Source of the DNA: Hermatobates lingyangjiaoensis
Taxonomy: Eukaryota; Arthropoda; Insecta; Hemiptera; Hermatobatidae
Length of the DNA: 64,000 bases
Direction of reading: 5' to 3'
Assembly (NCBI GenBank): GCA_026182355.1
Contig: JAPFBL010000255.1
Span: 3,658,001 to 3,722,000, forward strand
Below, in pieces: positions 36,501 to 48,820 of the stretch. A model generated the notes under the pieces. It did not search any database and was not told the origin of the DNA. It saw only the letters and a program-made list of their open reading frames with translations. A program made the translations under genes and the position numbers. Positions within the stretch are counted from its first letter, which is position 1; every line of letters begins with the position of its first letter.

Positions 36501-39500
36501 TGGGTTCGGTTAGTTCAGAGTTATATGCCTTATCCAAATTAAGGGTTTTAAGCACATAATTTTGTTAGCATTTCAGACATCCATATTAAAAAGCTATAGA
36601 TTTAATTAGTAATTTAAGGAATGATGAGCAATATCAAATTTTTGTTTGTTAAAGCTATTTTCAGATTGAAAATTACAATCAACAAAATAATGTAATTAAC
36701 AGGATTATAGTTCTGGTAGGTAGGAGAAATACTTCACTAGTTCCTCCTGCAGAAAACCCAAGAGATCAGTTACAACTATGTTAGTAAAAAGAGGCTCACT
36801 TCAAAAGTAATGAATCTATATTCTTCCTTAACAGTTAATTAAATTATGGTGGTTGATAGTCATTTTCGATTTGAAAATGGTTTTTACAAACAAAAATTTG
36901 GTATTGCAATGCTATCTGGAAGTAATCAACGTTGGCAAACAAGCCAATTGCTCTCGTTAATACTCATTCTAGTTTGAATAAATTATTACTGATGTTAATA
37001 GTATTTTAAATGCTAAATTTAATTAATGAATAATAATACTTCTTATAACGTCCATCCTCCATCATGATCATTTTAGCTCATACCTATGATTATAAGCTAT
37101 AAGTATGAGAATATATATTCTCACTATAATCGGGCGCCTTTTTTTGAATACCTGGCATTCTTTTTACGAAGAAATAGTAAAAATGTTGTGAAAAATGTTC
37201 AACATTCCTACATATGAATTCACTGTTTGGCAGGTATTTTGCCTCGTTCATCTTGATAAACACTTGAAGCTTGTAACAAACATATTCCACAAAAGTTCTT
37301 ATCTAAACGCATTCAGGAATTTCAACAACTTCAGTAATATATAATCCCTCATCTTAGGTTATTAATTATATGTTATTAGTATTATTATTTATATTACCTA
37401 ATAGTTAGGTAACATACTACCTAAGTTAGGTTAGTTTAATTTAGGTTGTAGTGGCAGGTAAACGAGGGAACACGCATAGATCGAATACTGGCCTTTTGTG
37501 ATACTACACAATGAAGATTGATTCTACATTAGGAGTCCTATATTTTGTCTGAGTTAAGTGCATTCAGAGTAGGGAGTACCTGACATCGTACAGGCTTGGG
37601 ACCGACAGCTTAACGTCCTCTCCGCGGGACAACATGCTCAGATTTACCACCTCCCTCGTCAATAAATAAAGGACCAGAGTAAACATTGAACCCTGGATCT
37701 ACCAGTCTACTAAGATATGTAATAATCGTAAAAGGAATCCATTACCCTAAAAACCAGCTACATTTTTTATAAGATATGATATTAATCTACAAATTACTTT
37801 TTCCATCATTCAATAATAATTTCATAAATACAAAAATAAATTTTCAACACTGAACAATGAATTTTATCAATTATAACTTTTTTCAAAATGTACGGACAAA
37901 ATCAATGTAATTAAAATTAAGAGATGACCACATTGCCATTGGGCTACTCTGGCCACCTAACCATATTCAACGTATACTTTTTTTTTGAGTTTTTAAATAT
38001 CTTTATGTAATATAAATTTAATATATATATGACGTTTATTAATGAAACAGTTACTGAGCGACATTCATGATGTTTTAATTACATTGATTTTGTTCCTACA
38101 TTTTGTTAACTGTTATAATTGATAAAATTCATTGTTCAGTATTGAAAATTTATTTTTGTTTTTATGAAATTATTATTGAATGATGAAAAAAGTAATTTAT
38201 TTATTAACAACAAATCTTATAAAAAATTTAGCTGGTTTTTAGGGTAATGGATTTCTTATACGATTATTACATATCTTGGAATACTTGATAGATTTGAGTT
38301 TATTCTAGAAAATGTATTACTAAAACTTGAGGATTTATTAATTAATTAGTAGTTCTAAGCTATGAAGATATTTTTAAAATTGATCAGACATGCTGTGAGC
38401 ATGGATGATCAATAAAATATTTGGATTCAAACGTCGTTATTAAGGATTCATCTCGATTGAAGTAATAGAGTTTTGTTTTTATTTAGAACAGTCATCTTCT
38501 TTACAAAATAATGCAGTATATAAAATTATATCTAAAAAATAAAAATTGTTTTCAGGTTCATTACCAAAAATGCATGATCAACTAGGTCAAAGGTTTACGG
38601 TAGAGGCAACGGAAGCGGTATCATCCTTTGAGAAAGAACAGATGAAAAACCGCCAAGCATTGAACCAACTAGAAAGAGAGGTGGCAGTGCTCAATGATAA
38701 GATTGATCCAACTGAGGAGGACATTAAGGTATATATATTTAAAGCTGGGCAATATTTAATAACTTAATTAAAACGAAAACACTGCATTTTAAATCGCACT
38801 TGCCAAATATCTGGATAGTTAATTTTCAGGAATGCAAATATATTTCAAGATGGTATTTATTTAAGGACTCCTTTGTAATAGGAGTATAATTTGTGCAGCC
38901 ACTGCAGGCTAGGGACATAGGGGCATAAATTATTTCCTCATAAAGTACACTAAAATTATTTGCATAATTTAAAATAATTGCAATGAAATTGGTAAATGTA
39001 ATATTATCGTTGAACAAAATAGGGTTTTATTTCAAAACTGATCGTAAGAAATATTATAAAACGCTATAATCTATTTTTATTGAAAAGTATGTAAAAACAC
39101 TCTTAAATGTTAACAACTAAATATAGAACAACAACATTTAATTAAAATGATGAGTAACCAACTATTTCACCATTTGAGTTAGGAAACAAACATCTAATTG
39201 TCAGAAAAACTCAACCCCCGGCCATTGTTGGCATTATTTATTCCCAGTTCCCACCTCTAGTTAAGCCAGAGATAAAAAGCATCTCTAACATTAATTATTT
39301 TTATGATAAATGGAAATTAATTAATTGAATTAATTAATCCCCTAATGTAAATTATGGTAATCTCTGTAGTACTTACAGTGGAAGTTTTTGAAGGTTGAAT
39401 TTGACATTAGAGGTAAAAAATTAAAATAACCGTTATTACTTTTATAATTTTTACTTTGCCATAAGTAAAGTATAGTGATAATGAAAAAAAATAAATCTCG

Positions 39501-42484
39501 GGATTTAGACAGATTTACATGTTTTGAGGGCCTCAAAAGCCTTTTGTGACGTTTTTCGATAGTGTGTGTGTGAGTGGTAGGATGGTTTTCAAACAGAAGC
39601 AATAACTGACAGAATCCCCAGATTTTCAAAACAGCTGTAAATTTTATTTTTCTATGAAATGTAAAAATTTGTACTTATGATTCAATCTGAAAGCTTGTGA
39701 TCAGATTACAAGCCTTAGTCTTTGACGGATCAAAATAAATGATACTAAACTAGGGAATTATGTCGGGGATGAGTTGACATATGCTTTTCAAAATTACATT
39801 AACCAGAGAGACCTTCTGGTACATTTTATGTTTTAAGAAACTATTTTTGACGCTAAATGGTTCATTAAAGAACAATGCATTTTTTCCATAAAATTAAACA
39901 AAAAATGAGCAATTTATAAAAAAAAACGTAAAAATAATTTACCTCAAAGAGCAATAAAGCTATAAAAGCTTAATATTCATCCTGGAATAATGGGTCACCT
40001 GATTTACTTGTCGGATTTGTTACTTATAGTAAAGTAAACATTGATGTTTAGAAGTTTCATGAAAAACATTGAGATGATATAATGACTTAATATGAGATGG
40101 AAGAAGAATAAAATTCTTACATGTAAAAAGTCAATGCCAATCAAACCTATTATTTATGATGCTTTCCATGTTACGATGGATTTGTCTAATAAAATGCTCT
40201 AATGAATCTATATGTTGCACCCTTAAACAAAACTTATTACCAGATATAGATTTTTTTGTGTTTCTGAATCATGTTTGGGAAATATCGAAGTATGAGGAAT
40301 AATTTCTTCGTTCTATATTTCAAAACGGATACTAATTTTAAACTAATAATTCAAGTTGTCAAGAAGTTTTGATATTAAGTTACTTGCAGTAGGGCTGAGT
40401 GCAGAGCGCTCAGATTTTTACTTTCCATAAAGCGTATCCATTCTCGAAACATCTGTTTTGGAGGGACTTGAATCTTAAAAGCCTCAGCAGTCCTCACTAC
40501 AGTCCTGCCACTGTCAACCTCATAGTAACTACCTAATAAGGTATTCATCTTTGATATCGTTTTGTTTTTGTAAAAAAAATTGAATAAATTATATTCAAAT
40601 AGGGGAATCTATATACAATGCAGCTATATAGTAAGTCCTAATACCGCATATTACGGCAAATGAACTTTCATACTTGCTTTTTATAACGTTATATTGGACT
40701 ATAAAAACAAGAAAAAACTATGAATATCAATAGAGTATTTCATAAAATATGAAAAATATTGAAAACATTCATTTTCAAGGGAAATTTTACGTATTACGTA
40801 CGATTATTATCAAATTATGACATACATATTCTATTAAAAAAGATTACAAAAGGATGAAATAGTTTTTCAAAAATTCACATCTATTCTCTTTAAAAATATT
40901 AAACTATGAAATTATTGAATTAAATAATTCAAAATTAAATTATTGAACATTCCTTTTTACAAAGAGGAAGTGTTCAAACAAACAATGCAAAGTTTAGTTA
41001 ATTTTCATAAAATGGTCTGCACGTCGAACATATATTTAGGTTATTCTTTGTATTGAACGTACGTGTGCACGAAATATACTGGTATATTATCTGCATGCGT
41101 ATGATAGAAACACTAAGCAGTTAAAATGATGTATTATTAAAGAGTCTTTTGATCGAATGTCCTCGTCTGACAAAAAGCTGTAATCATTCTTTAGGATAGT
41201 GACGTCCACATCAGAGCAGAATGTTTGTCTTGTTTTTATTATGCAAAGGCTGTTTTGAATAATACATCACTCACTCGTAAGTTCAAACTGTAAATGAACA
41301 AATGCTATATATAAATGAAGTAGAAGATGAAAGACTTTGCATATGATATGACAAATATTATTAAAAAACAAGAGGTTTAGAGTTCACCAATGAAAGTAAG
41401 AAATATACGGAAAATGTTAAAGCAACTTGCATTAATAATGCTGCACCCTTGTAAATAATATCACTAAAAATACTTATAAACTGAATATGCAGAAATTTTT
41501 CTCATAATATTAAATAGTTTATCGCTAAGAAATGAACATTTTATATACCTAATAAATATATTACTTGTATACTTAAGAAATTTAATGAGGTCTCATAAAA
41601 TAAAATTTTTCCAGTACTTTATATGAATAAATTTCAGCTCAGAAGTAGAATAATTTTCCCATTTATTATTATTTCCTAGTCTCAGATTAAAGGTTAAGAA
41701 CAAACATAGTCGATACGTTTGGTAGTTGCTTCGATTGAAGAAGCATATATTATATGCTGTAATTGTGATTACCTAATGAGCTTACTTGATTTTCAATATT
41801 GTAATTTCTGTCACACATTGCCTACCTTTGAGACGATCATATTTTATACTTGTCATTGACCTTATACAAGATTTACCAACAAACACGTGAAATAAAAATC
41901 AACGTCTAAATACAGTGAGAAATTGAATTCAGTTCAAGTGTGACTCTGACTGAGTTGGGTTTTTGACTCTGACGAAGACCGCTTGTTACGGTTGAAAGAT
42001 CTTAGTCTTGTTTTCCCATTTTCTTATTGTGGTTTGCTCATTGATTTATTATATATATATATATATATATATATAACAGATTCAATAATATATCGACCGT
42101 TTGATAGAATAGGTGTGTGTTCTCTAATCGGGGTTCGGTCAATTTTCCAGGATAAAAAATCAAACTCTCGTTGCCAACGTTTCGGTTTTATTTAAAACCT
42201 TTTTCATAGGCAGAAGTAAGAATTTTTTAACTAAGAAAATGAAATTTACATTATTTAAAGGAACAACAATGTTAGCCGGACAAAACCTTCGACTAGACAG
42301 TCTAGTCGAAGGTTTTGTCCGGCTAACATTGTTGTTCCTTTAAATAATGTAAATTTCATTTTCTTAGTTAAAAAATTCTTACTTCTGCCTATGAAAAAGG
42401 TTTTAAATAAAACCGAAACGTTGGCAACGAGAGTTTGATTTTTTATCCTGGAAAATTGACCGAACCCCGATTAGAGAACACACA

Positions 42485-42524
<40 letters not shown>

Positions 42525-45500
42525 TTCACAAAGGAAAGAGAAAAACAGATAAAAACACACACAAAAAAAAGACTCACAACGATATTTCTTTTTGTGTGTT
42601 TTTATCTGTTTTTCTCTTTCCTTTGAGAACTAGTAGTCCTGTTGGACCGTTTAATGTTATATATATATAATTGCTCATTGCTCTAATTTTTGCTTTTCAC
42701 ACCGTCTTCAGATAAAAACAAAAATGAAAATTAAGGTGAAAACACACACACACACACATGTATACATATATAAAAGAGAAAAGAGTTTCACAATACATAA
42801 ATGACAGAGTGATTCATTCAGCTTGTGGTTCTGGCGAGGACCGTCACTAGTCGAAAGACATTACTGTCATCTTATTATTTCAAATATAGTTTGTACGTAT
42901 TCATATGTGTACTTTGACATAACAAAATAATTCTTTTTCTTCTATAGTTGATTAAAACAGAGTTTAAGCTACCACTTCTTGAAGTTCGACCTGAATCTAT
43001 GGGAATACTTAGAGAGCATGTTATTGAAGAAGCAAAACCTGACCCCATTCCCAATCAAGAATCACCATACTTCATGGAAGTACTAGATAGTCAAAAGAAA
43101 TTTATACCCGGTACAATTTAAGTTTCCTAACAATATTGCTAATAAATTAATGATTTTAAATAGATACATCAACAATATTAATAGCTGCATTTCAAGAACA
43201 TCAACGATATTTCTAGTTGATATTCTTCAATGCTTCAAGTAGTGTATGCGTTCTTATTATCAGATCGAATCCTTGTTATTTTTTATAATTAAAAAACAGT
43301 CTTAACAGCCATTACATGATATATTATAAAAAAAATAAGCTAGTAAAAAAAGAATCCATCACAAAATAATGTTATTTAGTATATAACTTTGAATTGTGGA
43401 AACATTGAACTGATGCCAATCGCAATATTTTTAATTCATATTTCATTATTAATTTTAAATTTAAAACGAAACTGGGAATAAAAAATAATCTGGATTTTCC
43501 TAAAGCTTATCAAATAGTAAATTAAGTCCTCTAAGCTACTGGTTCTCAAACATTTTAAATAAATTAACTTGGTCGTTACCTAACAATATTTCAATGATTC
43601 GTAAGCAATTGTTGTTAATGTCTGAATATTATTAAGTAATAAATATTTGCATGTATGTAAATTAAGTTATATAAGACATTTTAAATGATAAAATAAGGAT
43701 TTTAATATTATATTTTTATATGCAATACTCAAAAATTATTAGTTTTTTATTTAAATATATTACATAAAAGGTGATTTTAATAAACTTGCAGCAAAAATGG
43801 ACATTTGAGGAGATTTGCTTAAAACAAAATTCTAAAATACATAATGGAGTGTTATTATTATTAATATTCTAGAAAGGCAATGAGTTTTAGTCTGCAATTT
43901 GCTATATTATTCGTTAGTTGTTTTTTATAGACCTAACGATCTTCCGGGGAAGTATTTCTTGGATTTTTTGACGTTTTAAATAACTTTATTAAAAATGAAA
44001 CCTTTTGAGATTATTGTTTAAAAATTATTAATAATATATATTCGATAGGTTTTGCATCCAGATAAAGCCATCACCAGACCTTTCTGTGTCTTGAGTTAAA
44101 ATAATTTATATTGTTTCCATTTTTTTAAAGATAACGATATATGAAATTGTAAATAGCATTAATAAAATTTCTCACTTTATGGATTCGGTCCAGGACCAAC
44201 TCAAGTTGGTTTCGATGGTTATTTCGATTAAATATCTGCCACCTGTAAAAATTACTGACTAAACTATCAGTCTACTTCGTTATTCATAAGTTAAATAAGA
44301 CGACAATTGTAAAATATACTAAATGAAGTTAATTCACTTAATGTCACCTCATGACTAGACATTAGTTGCATAGAACTTCTGGGTTTAAACATTCCATCAC
44401 CAATTGTACTGATAAACAAACTTTTTTCCATCAATTCTTTTATTAAAATAAATTTTATTGAACTCTATTTTGAAAATGTTTTGATTACTATTTGAGATAG
44501 TCAATATAAAAATGAATTTAATAGAATAAAATTAAGTTAAACAAATCGACCACTGGCTACAGGTAAAGCTTAATTTTTGTGCCGTTTTTAATGTTGTTCT
44601 TTACAACAATCCAATATTCCTGAATTTTTTTTCATACAGAAAACATATTCAGAGAAAAAACTAATTACACAATAAAAGAGCCAAAAGAAAAAAACTTATT
44701 ACTTGATTTTCTTTGTGGTATCACAAGGAGTCGGCTTGCGTGTTCTCTCTCGGGACGGCCACTGAAACCTAACCTAACCTATTACTTGATTTTATTCAAG
44801 GTACGGAAAGTACCTTACGATGGTTCAATATTACCTTAAATCAATTGTGTTCCTTTTTATGGTAAAAACTAAGTACTGTCATATTTTATGAAGATCTGTT
44901 AAACGGTGAAACTTGTGTCATGGTTATAAAATTTTATGAATATCCAGATATCAAAAAGTACCATGATTGGATATCAGGGGTCTTCAAAACGTGTAAATAC
45001 AAGAAAATCTCTATTTTTTTAACTACATATATATACTTACAGTAATATAAAAAAAGTAACAAAAATTAAATTTCAATAAAAAATTCGTTAAAGATTAACT
45101 TATAAGTCATAACATCAGTGAAAAGAGTGGGCATAAATTGTATTGTAAAATAAAATTGTAACTGTAAAAAACCAGTTTTCCATTTAATTATAAGAACTAT
45201 CAAAAATATTTTTTATTAAAAAATTCAGTATAATAAAATTTAATTAGACTGCTTCATTAAATCTTCAGGTTCTGACTTCTCGACAGTTATTTAGACTCAT
45301 ATATTACGTACTACTGACTTGTGGACTGCTGAAACTATTTATTAATCAAGGCTCAAAACTGTAGCTTCTTCAGTTTGTGCCTAATACGTTGTTTTTATGG
45401 GTATATATGTATAGAAGATTTAAGAGAAACTAAAGAATCACAAATATCAGTTAATAATTGTGATTTTATACTCTACAGGTTTCAAATTTTTGCGGTAATT

Positions 45501-48500
45501 ATCAGGGAGAATAAATTGGGTGTAAAGAAGGCCAGCAATATCGTTTTGTTTCGTCTTCTCAATATCTGAGAGGGTTAAACTTCACATTTCAAATCTGAAA
45601 CTGTCCAATAATTCACTTGGAGTGTCCATTTGAAACTTACATAGTACATTAATAGCTTCAAGGTTGCATTATTACAGAGTTAACAAGAGTTCACAGTATG
45701 AGTTTAACTTTGACGAAGACCACTTGCTTTGGTTCAGATATCTTCGCCAATTTTCTGATTTCTTACTAAGATATAGACTTGATATATACTCGTATATAAC
45801 AAGTCTAAACTTCAATAAAAAATCAGAGAAGGCACCAAGATATTTTGACCAGAATAATGGTCCTCGTCTCTCTATGACTTAGAGCAACAGAAAGCGGACA
45901 TGTGATGGGGTATTAAGAGAGAACGAGGTAAGAGAGATATTTTAAAGAACATAAAAGGCAAAAAGTGTGAACAAGTGCCTTTCAGAGTAAAACATGGCAA
46001 GGTAAACAAAGCAGGTTAGGCACAAATAAGAAAAATATTGTCTGTTAGTTTGCTAGAATTCTTTTAATAAAGACTAATTAAATAAATACTCCCGTTTGTT
46101 TCCGGGTTAAATAAATTATAATTAATTTTTTTAAAATTAAATTAATTTTAATTTTAATTAAAAGATTAATTTTACCAAATAATAAAAGTTTCCTAAATAT
46201 ATTTTTTTTATACAGTAATACACTGAACTGACACAAATCATACGTACATACTGTAGTGTTGCAAAGTAGAAAATACAAAATACAGTTACATGTAATCATA
46301 ATTTTTAATTATTCTTTAAATTCGAAGAAGGATGTCTGAAAAATTAAACAAAGTGTTCAGACAGAACCAGGGTAACAGAGGTTACAAAAGGAATAGTAGT
46401 CAGTTTATTTTTAGTTTTATTACAAAATTGTGTATTCAAGTGGAGTTATATTATTGTAAATCCTGAGAGTGTTTTTAAGGAGAAATCATTCGCACGAGAT
46501 TTATATTTCTAATGGGAAATTATGATCGTCCATTCACTGAAAGACACTTACACATTTTTTCATTATTATCGAGTTCAACCATTTAATACTTTTTCAGTTA
46601 CAAATGATGGAGTCATTTTTATAAAATAGTGATATTTTTTAAATATTAAATTAATTTGTTTTAATCTACGATTGCTTGAACAAAATAATGTACAGTTATA
46701 GCTTAAACATATTTCGTAAAGTTATTTTCCTGAAATTAAATAATGATAGTTATCTAGTTCAATCTACTGATATTTAGTTTCTTGTGTTTCATACATGTTG
46801 GTTATTTCTTTCTTGTTAGTGTTATTTTATAATTTCCTGTTGAATGTCGGAGTTGGAGGTGGAAAAATGAATGCCCCTCATATCTTGATATCATTCAATG
46901 ACTATTCGGCTCTCAACCAATGCTTACAAACTTAATCTAAAAAATGATCTCGTATGAAATAAAGAATACAACATGATAAATGTTTCTAAACAAAGGGTAA
47001 GTTATCCTTTTGGTTCAAGTATTTCTACACTTTATTCTGAAAAACGAGTTACTAAGCACCAGTGTTACTAAAGGACTAGATGTGAGGTTATATTAAGGTA
47101 ATATAAAGACAACTTCACTAAATTTATTAAATTGGAAATGATTTTCTAACATCTCAGTGTTAAACATCATATTATAAGCCTACCTTCAAGAGGATTTGGA
47201 AAAAAATACCTTAATAAACCAGTAATAACTATAATCAATATCTATAATAATTATAAATATTAGTATTTAATTATTGCCTATTAATAATAACTTTATCATT
47301 TCGTTAAGTATAACTAAAATTTTAATTATAAAATTATTTTCACAAATTTCTAATATATTTACCATAATACGCATCATATATTTAGTTACGATTACTTTTA
47401 AAGCAATAATTTTTTTAAGGTTACGCTGGTCACATTCCTTACGGTCACAGCAAATATGGACAAGACTTTTCGGGCTGCAGTAAAGAAGGTTTGAATGACT
47501 TCACCTCAAACTATAGACAGAAACAAAGCACAGAATGGGTACCTGTAGGCGTAGCACGACCTGAACCACCCCTCCTTATGGCTCCCTCAGAGATCTACCC
47601 CAAGAGCATGGGAATGCTACCCAATTATTCTGGACACGTCCCGGGCTACCTCTTCAAGTATGAAACAAATTAAATAGTTATCTTTAGAATTTAAACAACT
47701 ATACCCAGATAGCTGCATGTTTACTTTTGTTTCATTTTGTTTAACTATTTCATGTTGCTAATTGAAAATATTTAATTCACCTTATTAACTATACAATAGC
47801 AATAAAGATAGAGAACTAAATTAATAGTAATAATAGACTGTTACAATTCTGTTCAATTTTTATTTAGGTACTTTCTCAGGAGTATTGTGACAAAGTAAAA
47901 CTAAAGTATATTCAAGAGGACTGTATAGAATGGGATGACAGTTAGAGTGTTTAACTAATTTCCAACTCTAGAAATGTTAGAAGACCTAACTCAGGCTCTT
48001 AAAATTTTACAGAATAAGAAACTATGAATAATAATATACTTTACTTCAAATGTTTAGCTATAATGTAACTTAATGCTTAAAAGGCGAAATCACCTTAAGC
48101 TAATTGTAAATTTGATTCTTAATGACTATTCAAGATCCAAAATTCGCCAGTCAAAAGCATATTGCTATACTGACTCTAAATCCTTGATATAAACAATAGT
48201 GATTGTGAAATATAAAAAAAGAATAATAAAATCTTTCTACAACTAATTATAATATTAAACTAAGTATTTAACTAAGTAAACTTGTATTTAATTATTTGAA
48301 TATTGTTTAAATTGTTAAAAGGGTTTGATTAGCTTTCACTACATTGAAGGAAAATTTAGAATATATTTGGCTTTAAAACTGTCAGATAGGATTTTAAATA
48401 TGGTAATTTTTCTTACATATAAAATTCGATATTACAATAAATAATTATTTTAAAAAAAAACAGTTCAATTCTTTTCCGAGTATTGAACTATTCCAGCAGT

Positions 48501-48770
48501 TTAACAGTGTTCCAACATTTATTAACAATAAATGTGAATATTCTTCAATTTGGTTGAGTTTAAAACTTTATTCTTTGAATTACCAAAATATATAATAAAA
48601 TTGATATTTCAAATTTACTAATTCTAAAATTATATATTTGAAAAAGAAATTTTGACTTCTAAAAATTAATTTATGAATTACTTATATAATATGTTTTGTA
48701 TAGACATGGAAAAACGTTTGGTGTGGACACAAGAGATTGCAAGAAATGGTTGAGGGGAGACTATTCATGA
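31055..48770 (+). CDS. CIMIP2: Ciliary microtubule inner protein 2 (FAM166) family
   Basis: Seven coding exons: 31055-31101, 34226-34364, 35040-35136, 38556-38728, 42948-43110, 47420-47657, 48704-48770. All introns are GT-AG and the phases join to 307 codons plus TGA. An in-frame TAG at 31025 makes Met1 (ATG 31055) the first possible start. Four copies of the family signature are seen: IPGYGGHVPQY (14-24), VPGYEGSLPK (93-102), IPGYAGHIPYG (205-215) and LPNYSGHVPGY (273-283). The last is preceded by IYPKSMGM, as in FAM166B-type proteins (about 270-320 residues). Residues 110-152 are charged and probably helical. Known family members sit inside doublet microtubules of cilia and sperm flagella; that role here is inferred. 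There is no signal peptide or membrane segment. Introns hold SINE, MITE and PLE-derived insertions, including a 375-bp palindrome in intron 4. Paralogue assignment within the family is uncertain. Confidence 0.92.
32290..32660 (-). repeat. tRNA-related SINE-like repeat, copy 2 (CIMIP2 intron 1)
   Basis: Aligns with 3105-3430: GTGGCTCATTTATTATTTG, a GTCGTACAG block, ATCGAGGGCTAAAGTGAGAA and TCGAAGCCGGATCTAC on the plus strand. The B-box-like sequence lies on the minus strand near 32620. Confidence 0.6.
33040..33157 (-). mobile_element. Family 4 end (CIMIP2 intron 1)
   Basis: A minus-oriented copy of the family 4 end, with GACTCACTTTTCAATATTTC on the plus strand and an upstream TA-rich flank. 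Truncated after about 100 bases, where a TA run joins it to the family 1 pair. Confidence 0.65.
33067..33117 (-). ncRNA. Hammerhead-like ribozyme, family 4
   Basis: Minus strand: CACTTC-TTCTC against GAAAAGTG, CTGAGGA, extra C, helix II GAACG/CGGTC with one mismatch, GAAA, TAT, T. Three extra bases interrupt helix I compared with 4560-4607. Confidence 0.5.
33158..33345. mobile_element. Inverted pair, ribozyme family 1 (CIMIP2 intron 1)
   Basis: Arms begin at AACCACAATATGAAATGGGA (33158) and end with its reverse complement near 33306. The right arm continues through the family 1 tail into a TA tract. The minus-strand core at 33184-33226 has TTGACGA instead of CTGACGA and is probably inactive. 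Confidence 0.8.
33238..33280 (+). ncRNA. Hammerhead-like ribozyme, family 1 (right arm)
   Basis: GACT/AGTC helix I, CTGATGA, extra A, helix II reduced to GACC/GGTT, GAAA, AGATCT, T. Confidence 0.55.
33346..33517. repeat. TA and TG microsatellites
   Basis: TA run 33346-33393, then an 80-base segment related to the end at 1530-1560 (GTTTAAAAGAAGGCCTGCTC), then TA 33473-33490 and GT 33491-33517. Confidence 0.85.
35880..36700 (+). other. Open-frame-rich relic in CIMIP2 intron 3, unidentified
   Basis: Successive frames between stops look protein-like, for example residues SDFQKTQYIDVDNLNSLKGM and YSKSKKDNNIQIAKGDKLKV from the 70-codon frame 36038-36250, and NQPELITKFLSK about 140 bases later. 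Lys/Asn-rich and AT-driven, with several stops and no splice sites. It may be a decayed transposon gene; no motif allows assignment. Confidence 0.3.
37425..37725 (-). repeat. tRNA-related SINE-like repeat, copy 3 (CIMIP2 intron 3)
   Basis: Minus orientation: tRNA-like head with GGGTTCAATG as B box (near 37698), body with GTATCACAAAAGGCC and GCGTGTTCCCTCG, and a 3' tail of degenerate AACCTAA-type repeats (plus strand TTAGGTTAG at 37425). It links the head seen in copies 1 and 2 with the short tail fragment at 44711-44779. Confidence 0.65.
39449..40036 (+). mobile_element. MITE-like element, near full length (CIMIP2 intron 4)
   Basis: Starts with CATAAGTAAAGTATAGTGAT, contains ATGTTTTGAGGGCCTC and a GT-rich stretch, and ends with GTTACTTATAGTAAAGTA. 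It is the plus-strand counterpart of 24460-25212. No transposase frame. Confidence 0.65.
41875..42050 (+). mobile_element. Family 1 end (CIMIP2 intron 4)
   Basis: A reversed tail (AACACGTGAAATAA at 41883) is followed by a plus-oriented end with the complete core and a truncated tail (TTGTGGTTTGCTCATTG) running into a TA tract. Confidence 0.7.
41965..42007 (+). ncRNA. Hammerhead-like ribozyme, family 1
   Basis: GACT/AGTC helix I, CTGACGA, extra A, helix II GACCG/CGGTT, GAAA, AGATCT, T. Same core as 1810, 6816 and 57007. Confidence 0.65.
42172..42212 (-). ncRNA. Hammerhead-like motif, family 7 (left arm)
   Basis: TGCC/GGCA helix I, GGTTTT/AAAACC hairpin, GAAA, AACGTT palindrome region, T. The CTGANGA position reads TATGAAA, so catalysis is doubtful. 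Confidence 0.4.
42386..42426 (+). ncRNA. Hammerhead-like motif, family 7 (right arm)
   Basis: Exact mirror of 42172-42212, with the same non-canonical core. Confidence 0.4.
42522..42670. mobile_element. Short inverted pair in TA tracts
   Basis: CAAAGGAAAGAGAAAAACAG on the left is repeated inverted on the right (about 42588-42632) around a 20-base spacer containing GACTCACAACGATATTTC. The right side continues into a GTCCTGTTGGACCGTTT tail and TA repeats, the same tail as the family 4 end at 4660. Confidence 0.75.
44697..44793 (+). mobile_element. 5'-truncated SINE with 14-bp target duplication
   Basis: Insert 44711-44779 is bracketed by perfect copies of TATTACTTGATTTT (44697-44710 and 44780-44793). 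It contains TTGTGGTATCACAAGG and GGACGGCCACTG and ends in a short (AACCT)n tail. The body matches the 3' part of the SINE at 37425-37725. 5' truncation, a target duplication and a simple-repeat tail indicate LINE-mediated retroposition. Lies in CIMIP2 intron 5. Confidence 0.8.
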
Positions 48771-48814
48771 AAAAATTAAGAAAAATTAAGGATTTTCAAG
48801 TAAATTCGACATTA

Positions 48815-48820
48815 AATAAA
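48815..48820 (+). terminator. Candidate polyadenylation signal for CIMIP2
   Basis: AATAAA 45 bases after the TGA at 48768-48770, the first such hexamer downstream. It overlaps an ATTAAA. In a sequence this AT-rich the match has limited weight. Confidence 0.5.

Larger units (their letters stand above)
42111..42485. mobile_element. 375-bp near-perfect palindrome, family 7 pair
   Basis: The arms meet at 42299 with a single-base loop (CTAGAC-A-GTCTAG) and stay complementary out to ACACACCT next to the TA tract at 42486-42522. Only about two small indels separate the arms. Each arm holds a GAAACGTTGGC motif. It lies 460 bases upstream of CIMIP2 exon 5, so it is transcribed if the gene is. Confidence 0.92.

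Noticed and set aside
42830..42880. CTGGCGAGGACCGTCACTAG then TCGAAAGAC as a further core
   Set aside because: A6 is G in the box and helix I does not pair; left out of the ribozyme list.
44761..44781. Interstitial telomere repeat (CCTAA)n
   Set aside because: Only three units, and it is explained as the tail of a SINE insertion with a target duplication.
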